This document shows, one piece after another, positions 8,711 through 18,735 of a DNA stretch of 64,000 nt. A program made the translations under genes and the position numbers. The notes under the pieces are model-generated. The model saw nothing but the letters and a program-made list of their open reading frames with translations, made no database searches and had not been told where the DNA came from. The number at the start of each line of letters is the position of its first letter. The stretch's first letter is position 1. The stretch is from Ginsengibacter sp963792025 (GTDB taxonomy: Bacteria; Bacteroidota; Bacteroidia; Chitinophagales; Chitinophagaceae): NCBI GenBank assembly GCA_963792025.1, contig CAWBUS010000007.1:62001-126000 (forward strand), read 5' to 3'.

Positions 8711-11464
8711 TCATTTCCGTGGATTTTCTATCGCTGCCTGCGCTGCGGCTAATCTGGCAATAGGCACGCGGAATGGTGAGCAACTTACATAGTTCATTCC
8801 AATACGGTGACAGAATTTTACACTCTCTGCATCACCGCCATGTTCCCCGCAAATACCCACTTTAAGATTGGGTTTTGTTTTGCGGCCTCTTTCAGTCCCG
8901 ATTTTTATCAGCTCTCCTACTCCATCCTGGTCGATGGTTTGAAATGGATCATCTTTCAATATTTTCAGATCAAGATAATTTGGCAAAAATCCACCGATAT
9001 CGTCGCGGCTAAATCCAAAACTCATTTGCGTAAGATCGTTGGTACCAAAGCTGAAGAAGTCGGCAACCTCTGCCATGCGATCTGCTCTTATTGCGGCTCT
9101 TGGTATTTCAATCATCGTTCCATAGAGATAGGGAATCTTCTTCATTTTCACTTTTTCACATACTTCCTTATACACCCTGTCAACTATTTTTTTCTGGTGA
9201 ATGAGTTCATATACAGTACAGGTAACCGGAACCATGATCTCAGGGAACGCTTTTTTGCCGGATTTAATCAATTCAGCCGTTGCTTCGAATATGGCCCTCA
9301 CCTGCATCTCCGTAATTTCGGGGTAACTAACGCCCAAGCGTACCCCACGATGGCCAAGCATTGGATTGTTTTCATGCAATGCCAATACCCTTCTTCTTAA
9401 AATACTCATGCTGATGCCAAGCTCTTTACTAAGTTGAAGTAATTTTTCTTTATTGTGAGGAACAAATTCATGCAAAGGCGGATCTAATAAACGAATCGTA
9501 ACAGGATAGCCACTCATTACCTTCAGTGTATTTTTGATATCCTTTTTTACATGGATGAATAATTCGGCCAATGCCTGTTGTCTTTCTTCTATCGTTTTAC
9601 TTACAATCATTTTCCGCAAGAGGAATAATGGCTGTTCACTTCCGGCACCATAAAACATATGCTCTGTACGGAACAATCCAATTCCTTCGGCGCCAAACTT
9701 TAATCCTTGTGCAGCGTCTTCCGGAGTTTCCGAATTGGCACGAACTCCAATCTGTTTTATTTTATCAACCAGCTTCATCAGGTTGTTATACGACACATTT
9801 TTGTCAAGGTTGATGGCAACTAACGGTAAACTGCCCTCATACACTAACCCCCTTGTTCCATTTAAAGTGAGCCAATCACCTTCTTTAACGATCACCCCGT
9901 TTTTTGCGTGAAAGGTTTTCGTGTCGTGATGTATTTCAATATCTCCGCAACCTACTATACAACATTTACCCCAGCCTCTTGCTACCAACGCAGCATGAGA
10001 TGTCATCCCTCCTTTTGTAGTTAAGATGGCTTCGGATTCGTGCATTCCATCTACATCTTCAGGCGATGTTTCCTCGCGAACAAGAATTACTTTTTCGCCC
10101 CTGTGTGCCCATTCTACTGCTTCTGCGGAAGAAAATACCGCACGCCCTTTGGCACCACCCGGACCTGCCGGCAATCCTTTTGCAATTACAGTATTTAATA
10201 ATTCAGCTTTGGGATCAAGCATGGGTAATAATAATTCCACAAGTTGATTAGGTCCGACCCTGCTCACCGCGGTCTTTGCATCAATGAGTTTTTCAGCATA
10301 CATTTCTGTGGCCATTCTTACAGCGGCAATACCGTTTCTTTTTCCTACGCGGCATTGAAGCATATAAAGTTTCCCTTTCTCAATGGTGAACTCAATATCC
10401 TGCATGTCTTTATAATGTTGCTCTAATCTTTTTTGATAATTGAATAATTCTTTATAAAGGACAGGCATTGTTTTTTCCAATGTTTTGAATTGCTTGCTTT
10501 GTGAATTCTTCGAATATTCGTTAACGGGAGCAGGAGTTCTGATTCCGGCTACTACGTCTTCACCTTGCGCATTCACCAGGTATTCGCCATAAAATTTATT
10601 TTCACCAGTACCGGGATTTCTTGTAAAAGCAACACCGGTGCAACTGTCGTTACCCATGTTACCAAAAACCATCGCCTGCACATTTACGGCTGTTCCCCAG
10701 GCATCAGGAATTTTTTCTATACGCCTATATTCTATCGCTCTTTTTCCATTCCAACTGCTGAATACCGCTCCGATACCACCCCACAGTTGTTGCAATGGAT
10801 CTTCAGGAAAACTACTGCCCAGTACTTCTTTTACAGTTTTCTTATAATCTTTTACAAGTTCTTTCAGTTCTTCCGCCGTTAAGTCTGTATCACTTGCATA
10901 ACCCTTAGAATGTTTGATGTATTCGAGTTTTTCATCCAGCATTTTCCGGATGCCTTTTCCATTCTTAACCTCTTTAGCATCTCCCTTTTCCATTACCACA
11001 TCGGCATACATCATAATTAATCTTCGATAGGCATCATACGCAAAACGCTCGTCGCCACTTTTAGCAATAATTCCTTTAATAGTATTTTCATTCAGTCCAA
11101 CATTCAGCACTGTTTCCATCATACCGGGCATGGACTTTCGGGCACCGGAACGTATAGACACTAACAGTGGGTTTTTTTCGTCACCAAATTTCTTCCCTGC
11201 AAGTTTTTCCATTTTTGCAAGCGCTGTTTCCAACTCTGCCTTTAAAGTTTTGGGATACGTTTTTTTATGCTCATAATACCAGGTGCAAACCTCTGTAGTA
11301 ATTGTAAAACCGGGAGGAACCGGTAAACGAAGTTTGGGATGGCCGGCCATTTCTGCAAGGTTGGCACCTTTACCACCTAACAGATTTTTCATTGACTCAT
11401 TGCCATCTGCTTTATTACCGCCAAAGAAGTATATATACTTTGTTGGACTCACATCTTTTTTCAT
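8711..11464 (-). CDS. ppdK: Pyruvate, phosphate dikinase
   Basis: Interconverts pyruvate, ATP and phosphate with PEP, AMP and pyrophosphate. The 917-residue chain has an N-terminal ATP-grasp domain (LLGGKGANLAEMAG; SIRSGARKSMPGMMETVLN), a phosphohistidine domain with the catalytic histidine in TKGGMTSHAALVARGWGK, and a C-terminal PEP-binding TIM barrel with GIGLFRTEHMFYG, SFGTNDLTQMSFGFSRDD and GICGEHGGD. Length agrees with bacterial PPDK. It is transcribed alone, converging on the pyruvate:ferredoxin oxidoreductase block through a shared terminator. Its pyrophosphate-linked reaction makes sense beside ferredoxin-linked pyruvate oxidation. Confidence 0.97.
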   Translation of the reverse strand: MKKDVSPTKYIYFFGGNKADGNESMKNLLGGKGANLAEMAGHPKLRLPVPPGFTITTEVCTWYYEHKKTYPKTLKAELETALAKMEKLAGKKFGDEKNPLLVSIRSGARKSMPGMMETVLNVGLNENTIKGIIAKSGDERFAYDAYRRLIMMYADVVMEKGDAKEVKNGKGIRKMLDEKLEYIKHSKGYASDTDLTAEELKELVKDYKKTVKEVLGSSFPEDPLQQLWGGIGAVFSSWNGKRAIEYRRIEKIPDAWGTAVNVQAMVFGNMGNDSCTGVAFTRNPGTGENKFYGEYLVNAQGEDVVAGIRTPAPVNEYSKNSQSKQFKTLEKTMPVLYKELFNYQKRLEQHYKDMQDIEFTIEKGKLYMLQCRVGKRNGIAAVRMATEMYAEKLIDAKTAVSRVGPNQLVELLLPMLDPKAELLNTVIAKGLPAGPGGAKGRAVFSSAEAVEWAHRGEKVILVREETSPEDVDGMHESEAILTTKGGMTSHAALVARGWGKCCIVGCGDIEIHHDTKTFHAKNGVIVKEGDWLTLNGTRGLVYEGSLPLVAINLDKNVSYNNLMKLVDKIKQIGVRANSETPEDAAQGLKFGAEGIGLFRTEHMFYGAGSEQPLFLLRKMIVSKTIEERQQALAELFIHVKKDIKNTLKVMSGYPVTIRLLDPPLHEFVPHNKEKLLQLSKELGISMSILRRRVLALHENNPMLGHRGVRLGVSYPEITEMQVRAIFEATAELIKSGKKAFPEIMVPVTCTVYELIHQKKIVDRVYKEVCEKVKMKKIPYLYGTMIEIPRAAIRADRMAEVADFFSFGTNDLTQMSFGFSRDDIGGFLPNYLDLKILKDDPFQTIDQDGVGELIKIGTERGRKTKPNLKVGICGEHGGDAESVKFCHRIGMNYVSCSPFRVPIARLAAAQAAIENPRK

Positions 11465-11628
11465 AAATCGTAATTTTTTAGACTACACATAGGTAGCTAA
11501 TTCTATAGCAAATAATAAAGATGAAAATCAAGCCCACAGATGATTTTAATCATTTTTTATGCAGATGATAAACCGGGAAGATCACTACAAAAAATGAGGA
11601 AGAAAAACGGGTATACTTTTCCGTTATC

Positions 11629-12021
11629 TTAAGCGCCTGCTTCATAATAAGGAACCTCATCATGACTAACATTTTCCTTCTGTTCCCAGTAAGCGAGAGT
11701 AACTACATGGCCGTTGGGAGTATGCAATAACCTTCCAAAGATGGCATTGATCGGATTGAAAGTATAATCAGTTACACCGACAGTAAATGTCTCTGGTGCT
11801 GTCGGGGGAGGCGGTGGCGGAATTACTGTTCCGTCTGCTGCCTTAACAACTGGGGCAGGCGCTGCTTTCGGCGGTGGCGAAGGAACTACCACCACAGTAA
11901 AGCCATTATATTCTAATAAGTGTTTCAGAAAGGCAACTCTTTCGGGTGACACATCTTTTTCAACAATACCACACTTCACACCATCGAGTTCTTCAAATAA
12001 ATGATTTTTATTAATTGCCAT
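11629..12021 (-). CDS. Small proline-rich conserved protein cotranscribed with nuoN
   Basis: 130 residues from the ATG at 12021, only 2 bp after the nuoN stop codon; an upstream alternative start at 12096 would lie inside nuoN. The N-terminal half (LFEELDGVKCGIVEKDVSPERVAFLKHLLEYNGFTVVVV) looks like a small alpha/beta domain. A linker with two proline runs (SPPPKAAPAP and IPPPPPPTAP) joins it to a C-terminal segment (FTVGVTDYTFNPINAIFGRLL). There is no signal peptide or membrane helix. I do not recognise a family. The tight link to nuoN suggests a role with complex I, or simply operon hitch-hiking. Nothing evident lies between its stop and ppdK (11465-11628 is AT-rich spacer). Confidence 0.6.
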   Translation of the reverse strand: MAINKNHLFEELDGVKCGIVEKDVSPERVAFLKHLLEYNGFTVVVVPSPPPKAAPAPVVKAADGTVIPPPPPPTAPETFTVGVTDYTFNPINAIFGRLLHTPNGHVVTLAYWEQKENVSHDEVPYYEAGA

Positions 12022-12023
12022 AC

Positions 12024-13425
12024 TTACTGAGTTAAAGATTGAATATAATCGTAAATCCAACTCAACATTCCTACTAATATTATGCCTGCAGAGCAAATAA
12101 TAAATGCAAATTTAGTTGACGGATGAATATGTATTTTTTCAATGGGCTGTTCATTTTTATCCATAAAGATGGATCGGATCACTCTTAAATAATAATACAA
12201 TGAAACGATCATATTTAAAGCTGCAAAGAGAATGAATCCATAATTTGCCTTGGCTGCTCCCGCCGTTAATAAAAATAATTTACCAAAGAAACCTGCAGTA
12301 GGCGGAATCCCTGCCAATGAAAACAATGCCAGCGCCATTACCCAACTTAACAATGGATTGGTTTGATACAATCCTTTGTAGTCATCAATTTTTTCTTTGC
12401 CCGTTTGAGATGAAATAGCTGCAGCTACACCAAAAGCTGCCAGGTTGGAAACGGTATAGATCAAAATAAAATAAACTACAGAGGAGAGTGCTTCATGCGA
12501 ATTGCCGGTTACAGCAACTAAAATAAAACCTACCTGTGCTATAGATGAGAAGGCAAGGAAACGTTTGATATTCTGTTGCCGCAATGCAAAAAGATTACCA
12601 GTGATCATAGTGATTACGGACAAAACCATAATCATATTATACCACAGTTCCTCCATCGGTTGAAATACTTTGTATAATGTTGCAATGAGAACAAATGCGA
12701 TGGCTCCTTTTGAAATTACAGACAGGAAAGAAGTTGTAGCGATAGGCGAGCCTTCATATACATCGGCGGTCCATAAGTGAAAAGGAACGATGGATAGTTT
12801 AAAAGCGAATGCTGTAATTAAAAATACAAAAGCCAATATTTGCAGCGGGTCTTCCATCAAGTTTAAAAGGTAATTCCGCAAAATTGATGGTGCCGGTAGC
12901 GCCATAAATTAATGAAATACCAAACAATAATATTCCTGATGAAAAAGCTGATGACAAGATCATTTTCATGGCGGCCTCTGAAGAGATTTTCTTCTCCAAA
13001 TCGAAATTAGCCATAGCAGCCAGTGGAATGGTTGCCAGTTCCAATGATAAAAAGAAGATCAAAAAATTTCCGCTTGAGATAAGAAAATCCAAACCCAGCA
13101 ATGCCGATAACATCAACATAAAAAATTCTGCCAAATGTTCCGTTTTCTTAAACCAACCTGCGAATAATAACGATATCAGATAAACGCCAAAGTTCAAAAT
13201 GCTTTTCTGGAATACAATTAACTTAGTGGTGTGATACATGCCGTCAAACAGAGTGCCTTCTGCATTGAAAAAAAATCCTATGACCAAATTCAGCAACAAT
13301 AAATTCTGAATGATTGATAACAACAAATCATTTTTTATTCCCTTGCCAAGTTTTATAAAAAGCAGCAGGAAGATGATAATTGTTATTACCAGTTCAGGTT
13401 TCATCAATGTTACAAATTCATTCAT
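12024..13425 (-). CDS. nuoN: NADH-quinone oxidoreductase subunit N, frame broken by one surplus base
   Basis: Membrane antiporter-like subunit of complex I, many transmembrane helices. The first part (from ATG at 13425) reads to GATGTINFAELPF, after which its frame degenerates. The next frame carries NLMEDPLQILAFVFLITAFAFKLS, followed by PFHLWTADVYEGSP, the conserved proton-channel region. Removing one base within the T/A run at 12862-12868 gives a continuous protein of about 466 residues, a normal NuoN length. The simplest reading is a sequencing insertion; a real loss-of-function mutation would disable one antiporter module. It is the last recognised subunit of the operon, followed by the proline-rich gene. 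Confidence 0.88.
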
Positions 13426-13438
13426 TCAGGTCTTTATT

Positions 13439-14921
13439 TTAATGTACCAACATTATTTTCTGCATAATTATTTCTGCTCCCGGTTTTATTAAATCATTCA
13501 GCCAGAAGGGTGCAACACCAATCGCTAATATTCCTGCAATTAAAATTATCGCGGCTAATTTTTCATTCCATTTTGCATCGGTCAAATTTGAATAGCTCTC
13601 TTTAATCGGCCCCATAGCGGTTCTGCTGATGGCCCGCAAAATATAAACCGCCGTTACCACGATACTCATACACGCCAACACGGTGGCAATTCGATGAAAT
13701 GCATCCGGGTGCTCCCATCCTCCCATAAATACCGTTACTTCTGCTACAAAGCCACTAAGGCCCGGCAATCCCAAGGGAACACAATCCCACAATAAATAAT
13801 ACGGTTGTTATAAAAGGCATCACTTTTAATAGGCCGCCCATTTCATTTACCTGGCGGGTATGCGTACGTTCGTAAATCATTCCTATCACGGCAAAGAAAA
13901 GGGCTGTCATTAAACCATGGCTTACCATTTGAATAACCGCGCCGGTTATGGCGGTTTTGGTAAGCATACCAATTCCAAATAAAACAAAACCAACATGGCT
14001 AACTGAAGAATACGCATTCATGTACTTGAGATCCTTCTGCATCATGGTAGCGAACGCTCCATATAAAATGGCAATGGTAGAAAGTATAATAATAATATTG
14101 GCATATTCTTTCGCACCTTCTGGCATAACGTAGGCGGCTACCCGCAAACAACCGTAACCTCCCAGCTTCATAGAAATACCTGCCAAAAACATAGAACCTG
14201 CCGTTGGAGCCGATGAATGCCCGTCGGGCACCCATGTATGAAAAGGAAATAATGCAGTGAACACGCCGAAGCCCACAAACAATAATGGAAAACAAATCTC
14301 CTGTACATAAACAGGAATATCCATGTGAGACAATTTAACCAAGTCAAATGTTCTTTCGGCCCCGCTGAAATATAATCCCAGCAATCCCACCAAAACCAAT
14401 GCCGAGCCGCCCATCAACATCAGCGCCAGTTTATTGGCAGCATATTCTTTTTTACCGCTTCCCCAAATACCAATCAATAAATATTTTGGTATAACCGCAA
14501 TTTCCAAAAAGAAAAAGAGAATGAAAAGATCGAGAGAAATAAAGAATCCGTAGGCACCAAAGCTTAATAAGATAAGCAGGAAATAAAATTCCTTCGTCAT
14601 CTTTTCAATATTCCATGAAACCAGCACCCCTGCAATTACAACAAAGGCCGTCAATAAAATCATTGCTACAGAAATACCATCTACTCCCAAATGAAAACTG
14701 ATATGCCAGGAAGGAAACCAATCGTATTGTTGTTGAAATAGAAATTGTTCGGTGTTACCGGATGCAACTTCATTTCTATAAGCAAATAATAATGCCAATG
14801 CAAGAACGAACTGAACAATGCCTCCTATCAAAGAAATCCATTTTACCTGTTGCTTGTTACGCATTAATAACACCGCAACCGCAGTGATTAATGGGACCAA
14901 AATGAGTGTTAAAAGATTCAT
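13439..14921 (-). CDS. nuoM: NADH-quinone oxidoreductase subunit M, frame broken by one surplus base
   Basis: Second antiporter-like membrane subunit of complex I. The main part starts at ATG 14921 and contains WFPSWHISFHLGVDGIS, FFFLEIAVIPKYLLIGIWG (the conserved glutamate on helix 5) and FPFHTWVPDGHSSAPTAGS. It ends abruptly in a false stop after CSLGIAGP. The next frame continues LGLPGLSGFVAEVTVFMGGW, the expected sequence. One surplus C on the + strand in the CCC at 13770-13772 explains the break; the corrected protein has about 493 residues, normal for NuoM. The nuoN start is 13 bp downstream. The spacer to nuoL upstream holds a transposase and palindromic repeats. Confidence 0.9.
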
Positions 14922-15026
14922 TAATTTTTATATTTCAAAATGCTTGTTTCAATCTTTGCCTCTATAATCGTTTTTATTATGTCTATTGTCAATTTTCGAT
15001 TTTCTATAGTTTTCTGCTTCTATTTG

Positions 15027-15046
15027 CCACGGCCTTTAGGCCGTGG
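15027..15046. repeat. REP-like palindrome, copy 1 (at transposase 3' end)
   Basis: CCACGGCC-TTTA-GGCCGTGG, a perfect 8-bp stem with a 4-base loop, located 7 bp beyond the stop of the RAYT gene. The same palindrome recurs upstream of the gene. Confidence 0.85.
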
Positions 15047-15052
15047 ATCATT

Positions 15053-15505
15053 TCAATACCTGTTTTCGGCTTTAGCCAAAATATCTTCAAAATCATGAGC
15101 TCGTAAAAACTCCTGATACTCGTCAGCAAAAGACTTCTTTTTGTGATGTTCTTCCTGGCTCAAAATATAGGCTCTCACCTTATCTATTGCCGAATAACTA
15201 ACAGACGACCCGATATATTCATCCTGCCATTCAAATTTGTGTTTCAGATTAATTTCTCTATTTACCCAAAATGATGATTCACCTTTTATCAGCATTGCTG
15301 TTTTAGCGATCGTCTGTTCGCTTCCAAGAGAAATCAACAAATGAATATGATCAGAAACACAATTAAGTGTATCGATAAAAATTCCCTTTTTTATACTATT
15401 TTCTTTTATATGAGAAAGCAACAGCGGTTTCAATTCTTTTGTAATTAAGTGTTCACGATTTTTTGTGGACCATATATAATGTATCAATACTTTTATATAA
15501 GGCAT
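15053..15505 (-). mobile_element. IS200-like REP-associated tyrosine transposase (RAYT/TnpA_REP)
   Basis: A 150-residue Y1 HUH nuclease. The HUH motif is SDHIHLLI with His53 and His55; the catalytic tyrosine is Tyr113 in RAYILSQEEHHKK; FEWQDEYIGSSVS is the family core that precedes it. Such proteins cut and join single-stranded DNA at short palindromes. Here identical CCACGGCC/GGCCGTGG palindromes lie 7 bp downstream of the gene and twice upstream, as expected for a RAYT and its REP sequences. It is inserted between nuoM and nuoL in the same orientation as the operon, and the frame is intact. The last codons (LAKAENRY) coincide with a repeated segment that also occurs without the gene at about 15690-15720. 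Confidence 0.85.
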
Positions 15506-15549
15506 ATTTTAGTTTTTTGGCTAAAGCCGGTTATCATTTTATTTCGTCT

Positions 15550-15569
15550 CCACGGCCTAAAGGCCGTGG
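15550..15569. repeat. REP-like palindrome, copy 2
   Basis: CCACGGCC-TAAA-GGCCGTGG, the same stem as at 15027-15046 with the loop in reverse-complement, 45 bp upstream of the RAYT start. Together they bracket the transposase gene as inverted ends. It is followed by GCAATTATT, also seen after copy 4. Confidence 0.85.
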
Positions 15570-15662
15570 CAATTATTCTACACAAATACTCCCAAATTTC
15601 AATTTCGCTCTAATGCCCGAACCATTCGCCGTTAATCTGTCTGATTTCGGCTTCTTTCGATA

Positions 15663-15686
15663 GTCCAAGACCTTAAGGTCGTGGAC
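15663..15686. repeat. Degenerate REP-like palindrome, copy 3
   Basis: GTCCAAGACC-TTAA-GGTCGTGGAC, a 10-bp stem with one mismatch, related in form to copies 1, 2 and 4. It is followed at about 15690-15725 by TGAATACCTGTTTCAGGCTT and TAGCCAAAAC. That segment is nearly the same as the complement of the transposase 3' end, so this is a repeat unit made of the gene's tail plus a palindrome. Confidence 0.6.
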
Positions 15687-15816
15687 TGTTTGAATACCTG
15701 TTTCAGGCTTTAGCCAAAACACCTTTAATAATCAATGTCCTTTTCGCTTTCTCAATAACTCAGATTCTAATACACAATTTGCTTCCGGCTAAAGCCTATT
15801 AACTTTTTATATTGAT

Positions 15817-15836
15817 CCACGGCCTAAAGGCCGTGG
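15817..15836. repeat. REP-like palindrome, copy 4
   Basis: CCACGGCC-TAAA-GGCCGTGG, identical to copy 2, followed by GCAATTATT and ending 17 bp from the nuoL stop. The 15506-15853 spacer holds only these repeat units and degenerate transposase-tail sequence (GGCTAAAGCC near 15520 and 15787); I see no other gene there. Confidence 0.85.
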
Positions 15837-15853
15837 CAATTATTAAAAAATTT

Positions 15854-17789
15854 TTACTTCCACCAATAAATAAACAATACAGCCATTGCAATTGCAGCCA
15901 CCAAAAAGTAAGCGGCATATTGCTGCACTTTACCCGACTGAATTCCCTTTAGTTTTTTTGAAACAAACATCGTGGTGTTGCCACTTGCATTCACTAAACC
16001 ATCAATTATGTTTTTATCAATCCAGGCCGCAGGTTTTGCGATTAAATTGAATAGAATTTTTTTTGTTACAAATAGATACATTTCATCAAAATAAAATTTA
16101 TGGTAAGCAGCTTTGTATAAACCACTTAATGATGCAGCAATTTTATCCGGTTTATTATTTTGTGTTTTATACAACCACATCGCGGTAAAAATTCCGATAA
16201 GGCCAAATGCTACAGGAGCAATCGTCATATTTAAATTGAAATGCGATTCAAGTGTAGATCCATCAGAACTTACAAAATTGCCAAAGGGAATAAAGCCTGC
16301 TGCCGCAGCTCCAATGCCTAATAAAATTAACGGCAATACCATAGCAAACCCACCTTCGCCATGATGTTCGCCGTGAGCTTGATGTTCCTTACTCCAAAAG
16401 ATTCCAAAGTATAAACGGAACATATAAAAAGCAGTAAGCCCGGAGGTAAATAACCCAATCCAATAAATAATCATATTGTTCTGATATGCCGCCAATAAAA
16501 TTTCTTCCTTACTAAAAAAGCCTGCAAATGGAGGTATACCGGCAATTGCGAGACATGCGATTAAAAAAGTAATATGCGTTACCGGTAAATATTTTCTCAA
16601 CCCTCCCATATCTTTCATTTCATTGCTATGAATAAAATGAATAACGGAGCCGGCACCCAAAAACAACAATGCTTTGAACATGGCATGTGTAAATAAGTGA
16701 AACATCGAAGCTGTATAACCTAATCCATTTTCGCCACCATACTTCGAGACACCTAATGCAAACATCATATAACCAATTTGCGAGATAGTAGAAAATGCCA
16801 GCACTCTCTTTATATCGGTTTGCGTACACGCAATTATTGCTGCAAGAAGCGCAGAGATAGCCCCAACATAAGCTACTAACTCTAATGCCTCCGGCGCTGA
16901 TAAAGCAAATATTGGAAATAATCTGGCCACCAAAAAAACACCAGCCACCACCATCGTTGCAGCATGTATTAATGCTGATACCGGCGTAGGGCCTTCCATT
17001 GCATCGGGCAACCATATTTGTAACGGGAACATGGCACTTTTTCCGGCGGCGCCTATGAAAACCAATATCATCGCCCATGTTAGCGCAGAGATACCCATGA
17101 ATGACGATACTAAGTGCCGAACTCAATTCCGCAGATCCGGGCGATGTCAAACGCTCAATAAGTGTATTAAAATCTAATGTGCCCGAATAAAATGAAAGCA
17201 TCAGGATGCCAATCAAAAATCCCAAATCGGCAAAACGTGTTACGATAAACGCTTTTTTGCATGCGGCAACTGCGCTGGGTTTATCATAATAAAATCCGAT
17301 TAGTAAAAAAGAAGAAACTCCCACAAGTTCCCAGAAAATATATATCTGGAAAATATTGGAAGAGATTACTAAAGCCAGCATGGAGAAAGTAAACAATCCT
17401 AAAAAAGAATAGTAAGTGGCAAACCGTTCTTCTCCTTTCATGTAGGCCAAACTGTAGATATGTACCATTAACGAAACAAAGGTTATCACCAACAACATCA
17501 TACAGGTTATCGGATCGAGCATAATGCCCATATCAATAGAAACACCTTCAGAAAATTGTAGCCACGTATATTTTAATGGAATTAATTTTTCATAAACACC
17601 ATTCACTTTACCGTACTCGAAAAAATATCCATAAGCAGTATAGATTGCTAAAACTGTTGCAGCCAATAATAATACGGTGGCAATTATTCCTGATGAATTT
17701 TTAAAATATTTTCTTCCAAATAATCCAAGAATTATAAAACCTGCCAGGGGCAGCAAAGGAATCAGCGCTATGTAAGTTGCATTAAGCAT
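15854..17789 (-). CDS. nuoL: NADH-quinone oxidoreductase subunit L, frame broken by one surplus base
   Basis: Largest antiporter-like membrane subunit of complex I. The first part starts at ATG 17789 and includes IMLDPITCMMLLVITFVSLMVH and QIYIFWELVGVSSFLLIGFYY. It runs into nonsense after ALSIVIHG. The following frame carries ISALTWAMILVFIGAAGKSA, FPLQIWLPDAMEGPTPVSAL and HAATMVVAGVFLVARL, the conserved channel region. One surplus base at the CCC of 17094-17096 explains the break, and the joined chain is about 644 residues, a normal NuoL length with the C-terminal amphipathic helix region retained. Downstream the RAYT/REP block separates it from nuoM; upstream lies nuoK. Confidence 0.9.
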
Positions 17790-17820
17790 TTAGTTTTACA
17801 TTAAGATTTTTTGTTGATTC

Positions 17821-17876
17821 GCCACAAAGACACTAAGACGCTAAAAAATTAATTTGTGTCTTTGTGCCTTAGTGGC
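17821..17876. repeat. Imperfect inverted repeat in nuoK-nuoL spacer
   Basis: Two 21-base arms, 17821-17841 (GCCACAAAGACACTAAGACGC) and 17856-17876, match at 17 of 21 positions as inverted copies with a 14-base AT-rich loop. The GCCAC(A/T)AAG(A/G)CAC motif is a widespread intergenic repeat type in environmental bacteria. It fills nearly the whole spacer between nuoK and nuoL. Confidence 0.7.
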
Positions 17877-17885
17877 AAATTATTT

Positions 17886-18200
17886 TTAATATTTCATTTC
17901 CTCCGCGTTGCTCACATCAATTGAATGATGACTTCTATATAAATTAATTATGATCGCAATAGCTACAGCAGCTTCGGCAGCAGCAATAGCGATTATAAAT
18001 ATTGTAAAAAATAATCCATCCAGTTTATCAGGCCACAGGTATTTGTTGAATGCAATGAAATTCAGGTTCACACTATTCAATATCAGTTCTACGCTCATTA
18101 GCATGGTGATCAAATTTCTTCTTGTGAAGAAACCGAACATGCCAATAAAAAACAACGCTGTGCTGATAAATAAAATATGATATAGTCCCGGTGTAAGCAT
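17886..18200 (-). CDS. nuoK: NADH-quinone oxidoreductase subunit K
   Basis: Three-helix membrane subunit of complex I in the proton channel near the quinone site. Translating from the ATG at 18200 gives 104 residues (MLTPGLYHILFISTALFFIG...); a GTG at 18209 would add three. Two conserved glutamates are visible: in LITMLMSVELILNSVNLNF and in AIAAAEAAVAIAIIINLYR. The frame is intact. A four-helix-bundle gene and repeats separate it from nuoJ, which normally precedes it directly. Confidence 0.93.
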   Translation of the reverse strand: MLTPGLYHILFISTALFFIGMFGFFTRRNLITMLMSVELILNSVNLNFIAFNKYLWPDKLDGLFFTIFIIAIAAAEAAVAIAIIINLYRSHHSIDVSNAEEMKY

Positions 18201-18230
18201 AATATTCACTTTAGTTGCTTTATTTCGCCA

Positions 18231-18320
18231 TTCGATATTCCTTGTTCGTTATTCATTATTTCTTTAAGGAGCCTTGCTTAGTAATAATATCGAATATCGA
18301 ACAAGGAATAAAGAATATAG
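18231..18320. repeat. Inverted pair of the nuo-spacer repeat (copies A and B)
   Basis: Copy A at 18231-18262 (TTCGATATTCCTTGTTCG followed by TTATTCATTATTTC) and copy B at about 18287-18320 (ATCGAATATCGAACAAGGAA followed by TAAAGAATATAG) are inverted copies of one roughly 32-bp unit whose core is ATATTCCTTGTTC. They lie between nuoK and the four-helix-bundle gene. The same unit recurs in four other places in this operon, and I did not find it elsewhere in the window. Confidence 0.85.
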
Positions 18321-18339
18321 AAGTGAAAACCACATTTTC

Positions 18340-18735
18340 TCACTTCAGTTCCTTCTTCAATTTTTCATTCATTAAGTTCTTTTTCGTCGTCTCAATACTT
18401 TTAACAAAAATTGAAATCAGCTCATTACATTCATTTAATCCCTTTTCCAGCAATTCCATTTTCTCTGCCAAGGGAGTGTTCTTAATAATCTTCATTGCGC
18501 TCCTGGATTCTCGCAATTCCTTTAATAGTATTTTAAGTTTATGAATAAAATCGCTTCTGGATTCTGCGCTCTGTGCTTCTCCATAATGTAAAGCCGGACT
18601 GGTGCCGGACCTTACTAGTTGCCCTCCAATGTAATTGCCGGCCTTTGTATTAAACAAATTCTCTGTGATTTTTATTATTAACACAGCGAATTCAATCAGC
18701 CTATCCTCAAGATCATATTTCCTCTCAGTATTCAT
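18340..18735 (-). CDS. Four-helix-bundle protein of the S23/TIGR02436 type inserted in the nuo operon
   Basis: 131 residues with the family pattern: KYDLEDRLIEFAVLIIKITENLFN, then GQLVRSGTSPALHYGEAQSAESRSDFIHKLKILLKELRESR and a final amphipathic helix. The family includes proteins encoded in 23S rRNA intervening sequences and is related in fold to the Avd accessory protein of diversity-generating retroelements; its function here is unknown. The ATG (18735) directly follows the nuoJ stop (18736-18738), so translation is probably coupled. Repeat copies in opposite orientation flank it (18287-18320 on one side, 18754-18786 on the other). It is not a complex I subunit and looks like the cargo of a small mobile unit. 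Confidence 0.85.
   Translation of the reverse strand: MNTERKYDLEDRLIEFAVLIIKITENLFNTKAGNYIGGQLVRSGTSPALHYGEAQSAESRSDFIHKLKILLKELRESRSAMKIIKNTPLAEKMELLEKGLNECNELISIFVKSIETTKKNLMNEKLKKELK

Noticed and set aside
9843..9858. CCTTGTTCC in ppdK as a tenth copy of the nuo repeat
   Set aside because: Only eight bases match the repeat core and the flanks differ; chance within a coding sequence.
15506..15853. CRISPR-like repeat array upstream of the RAYT
   Set aside because: The repeats are perfect palindromes at uneven spacing with no spacer-repeat periodicity and no cas genes; they are REP units.
18215..18544. Open frame of 109 codons on the + strand, over the four-helix-bundle gene
   Set aside because: It starts in a repeat copy (NIEQGI-like translation) and crosses the S23-type gene antisense; the latter has clear family sequence.
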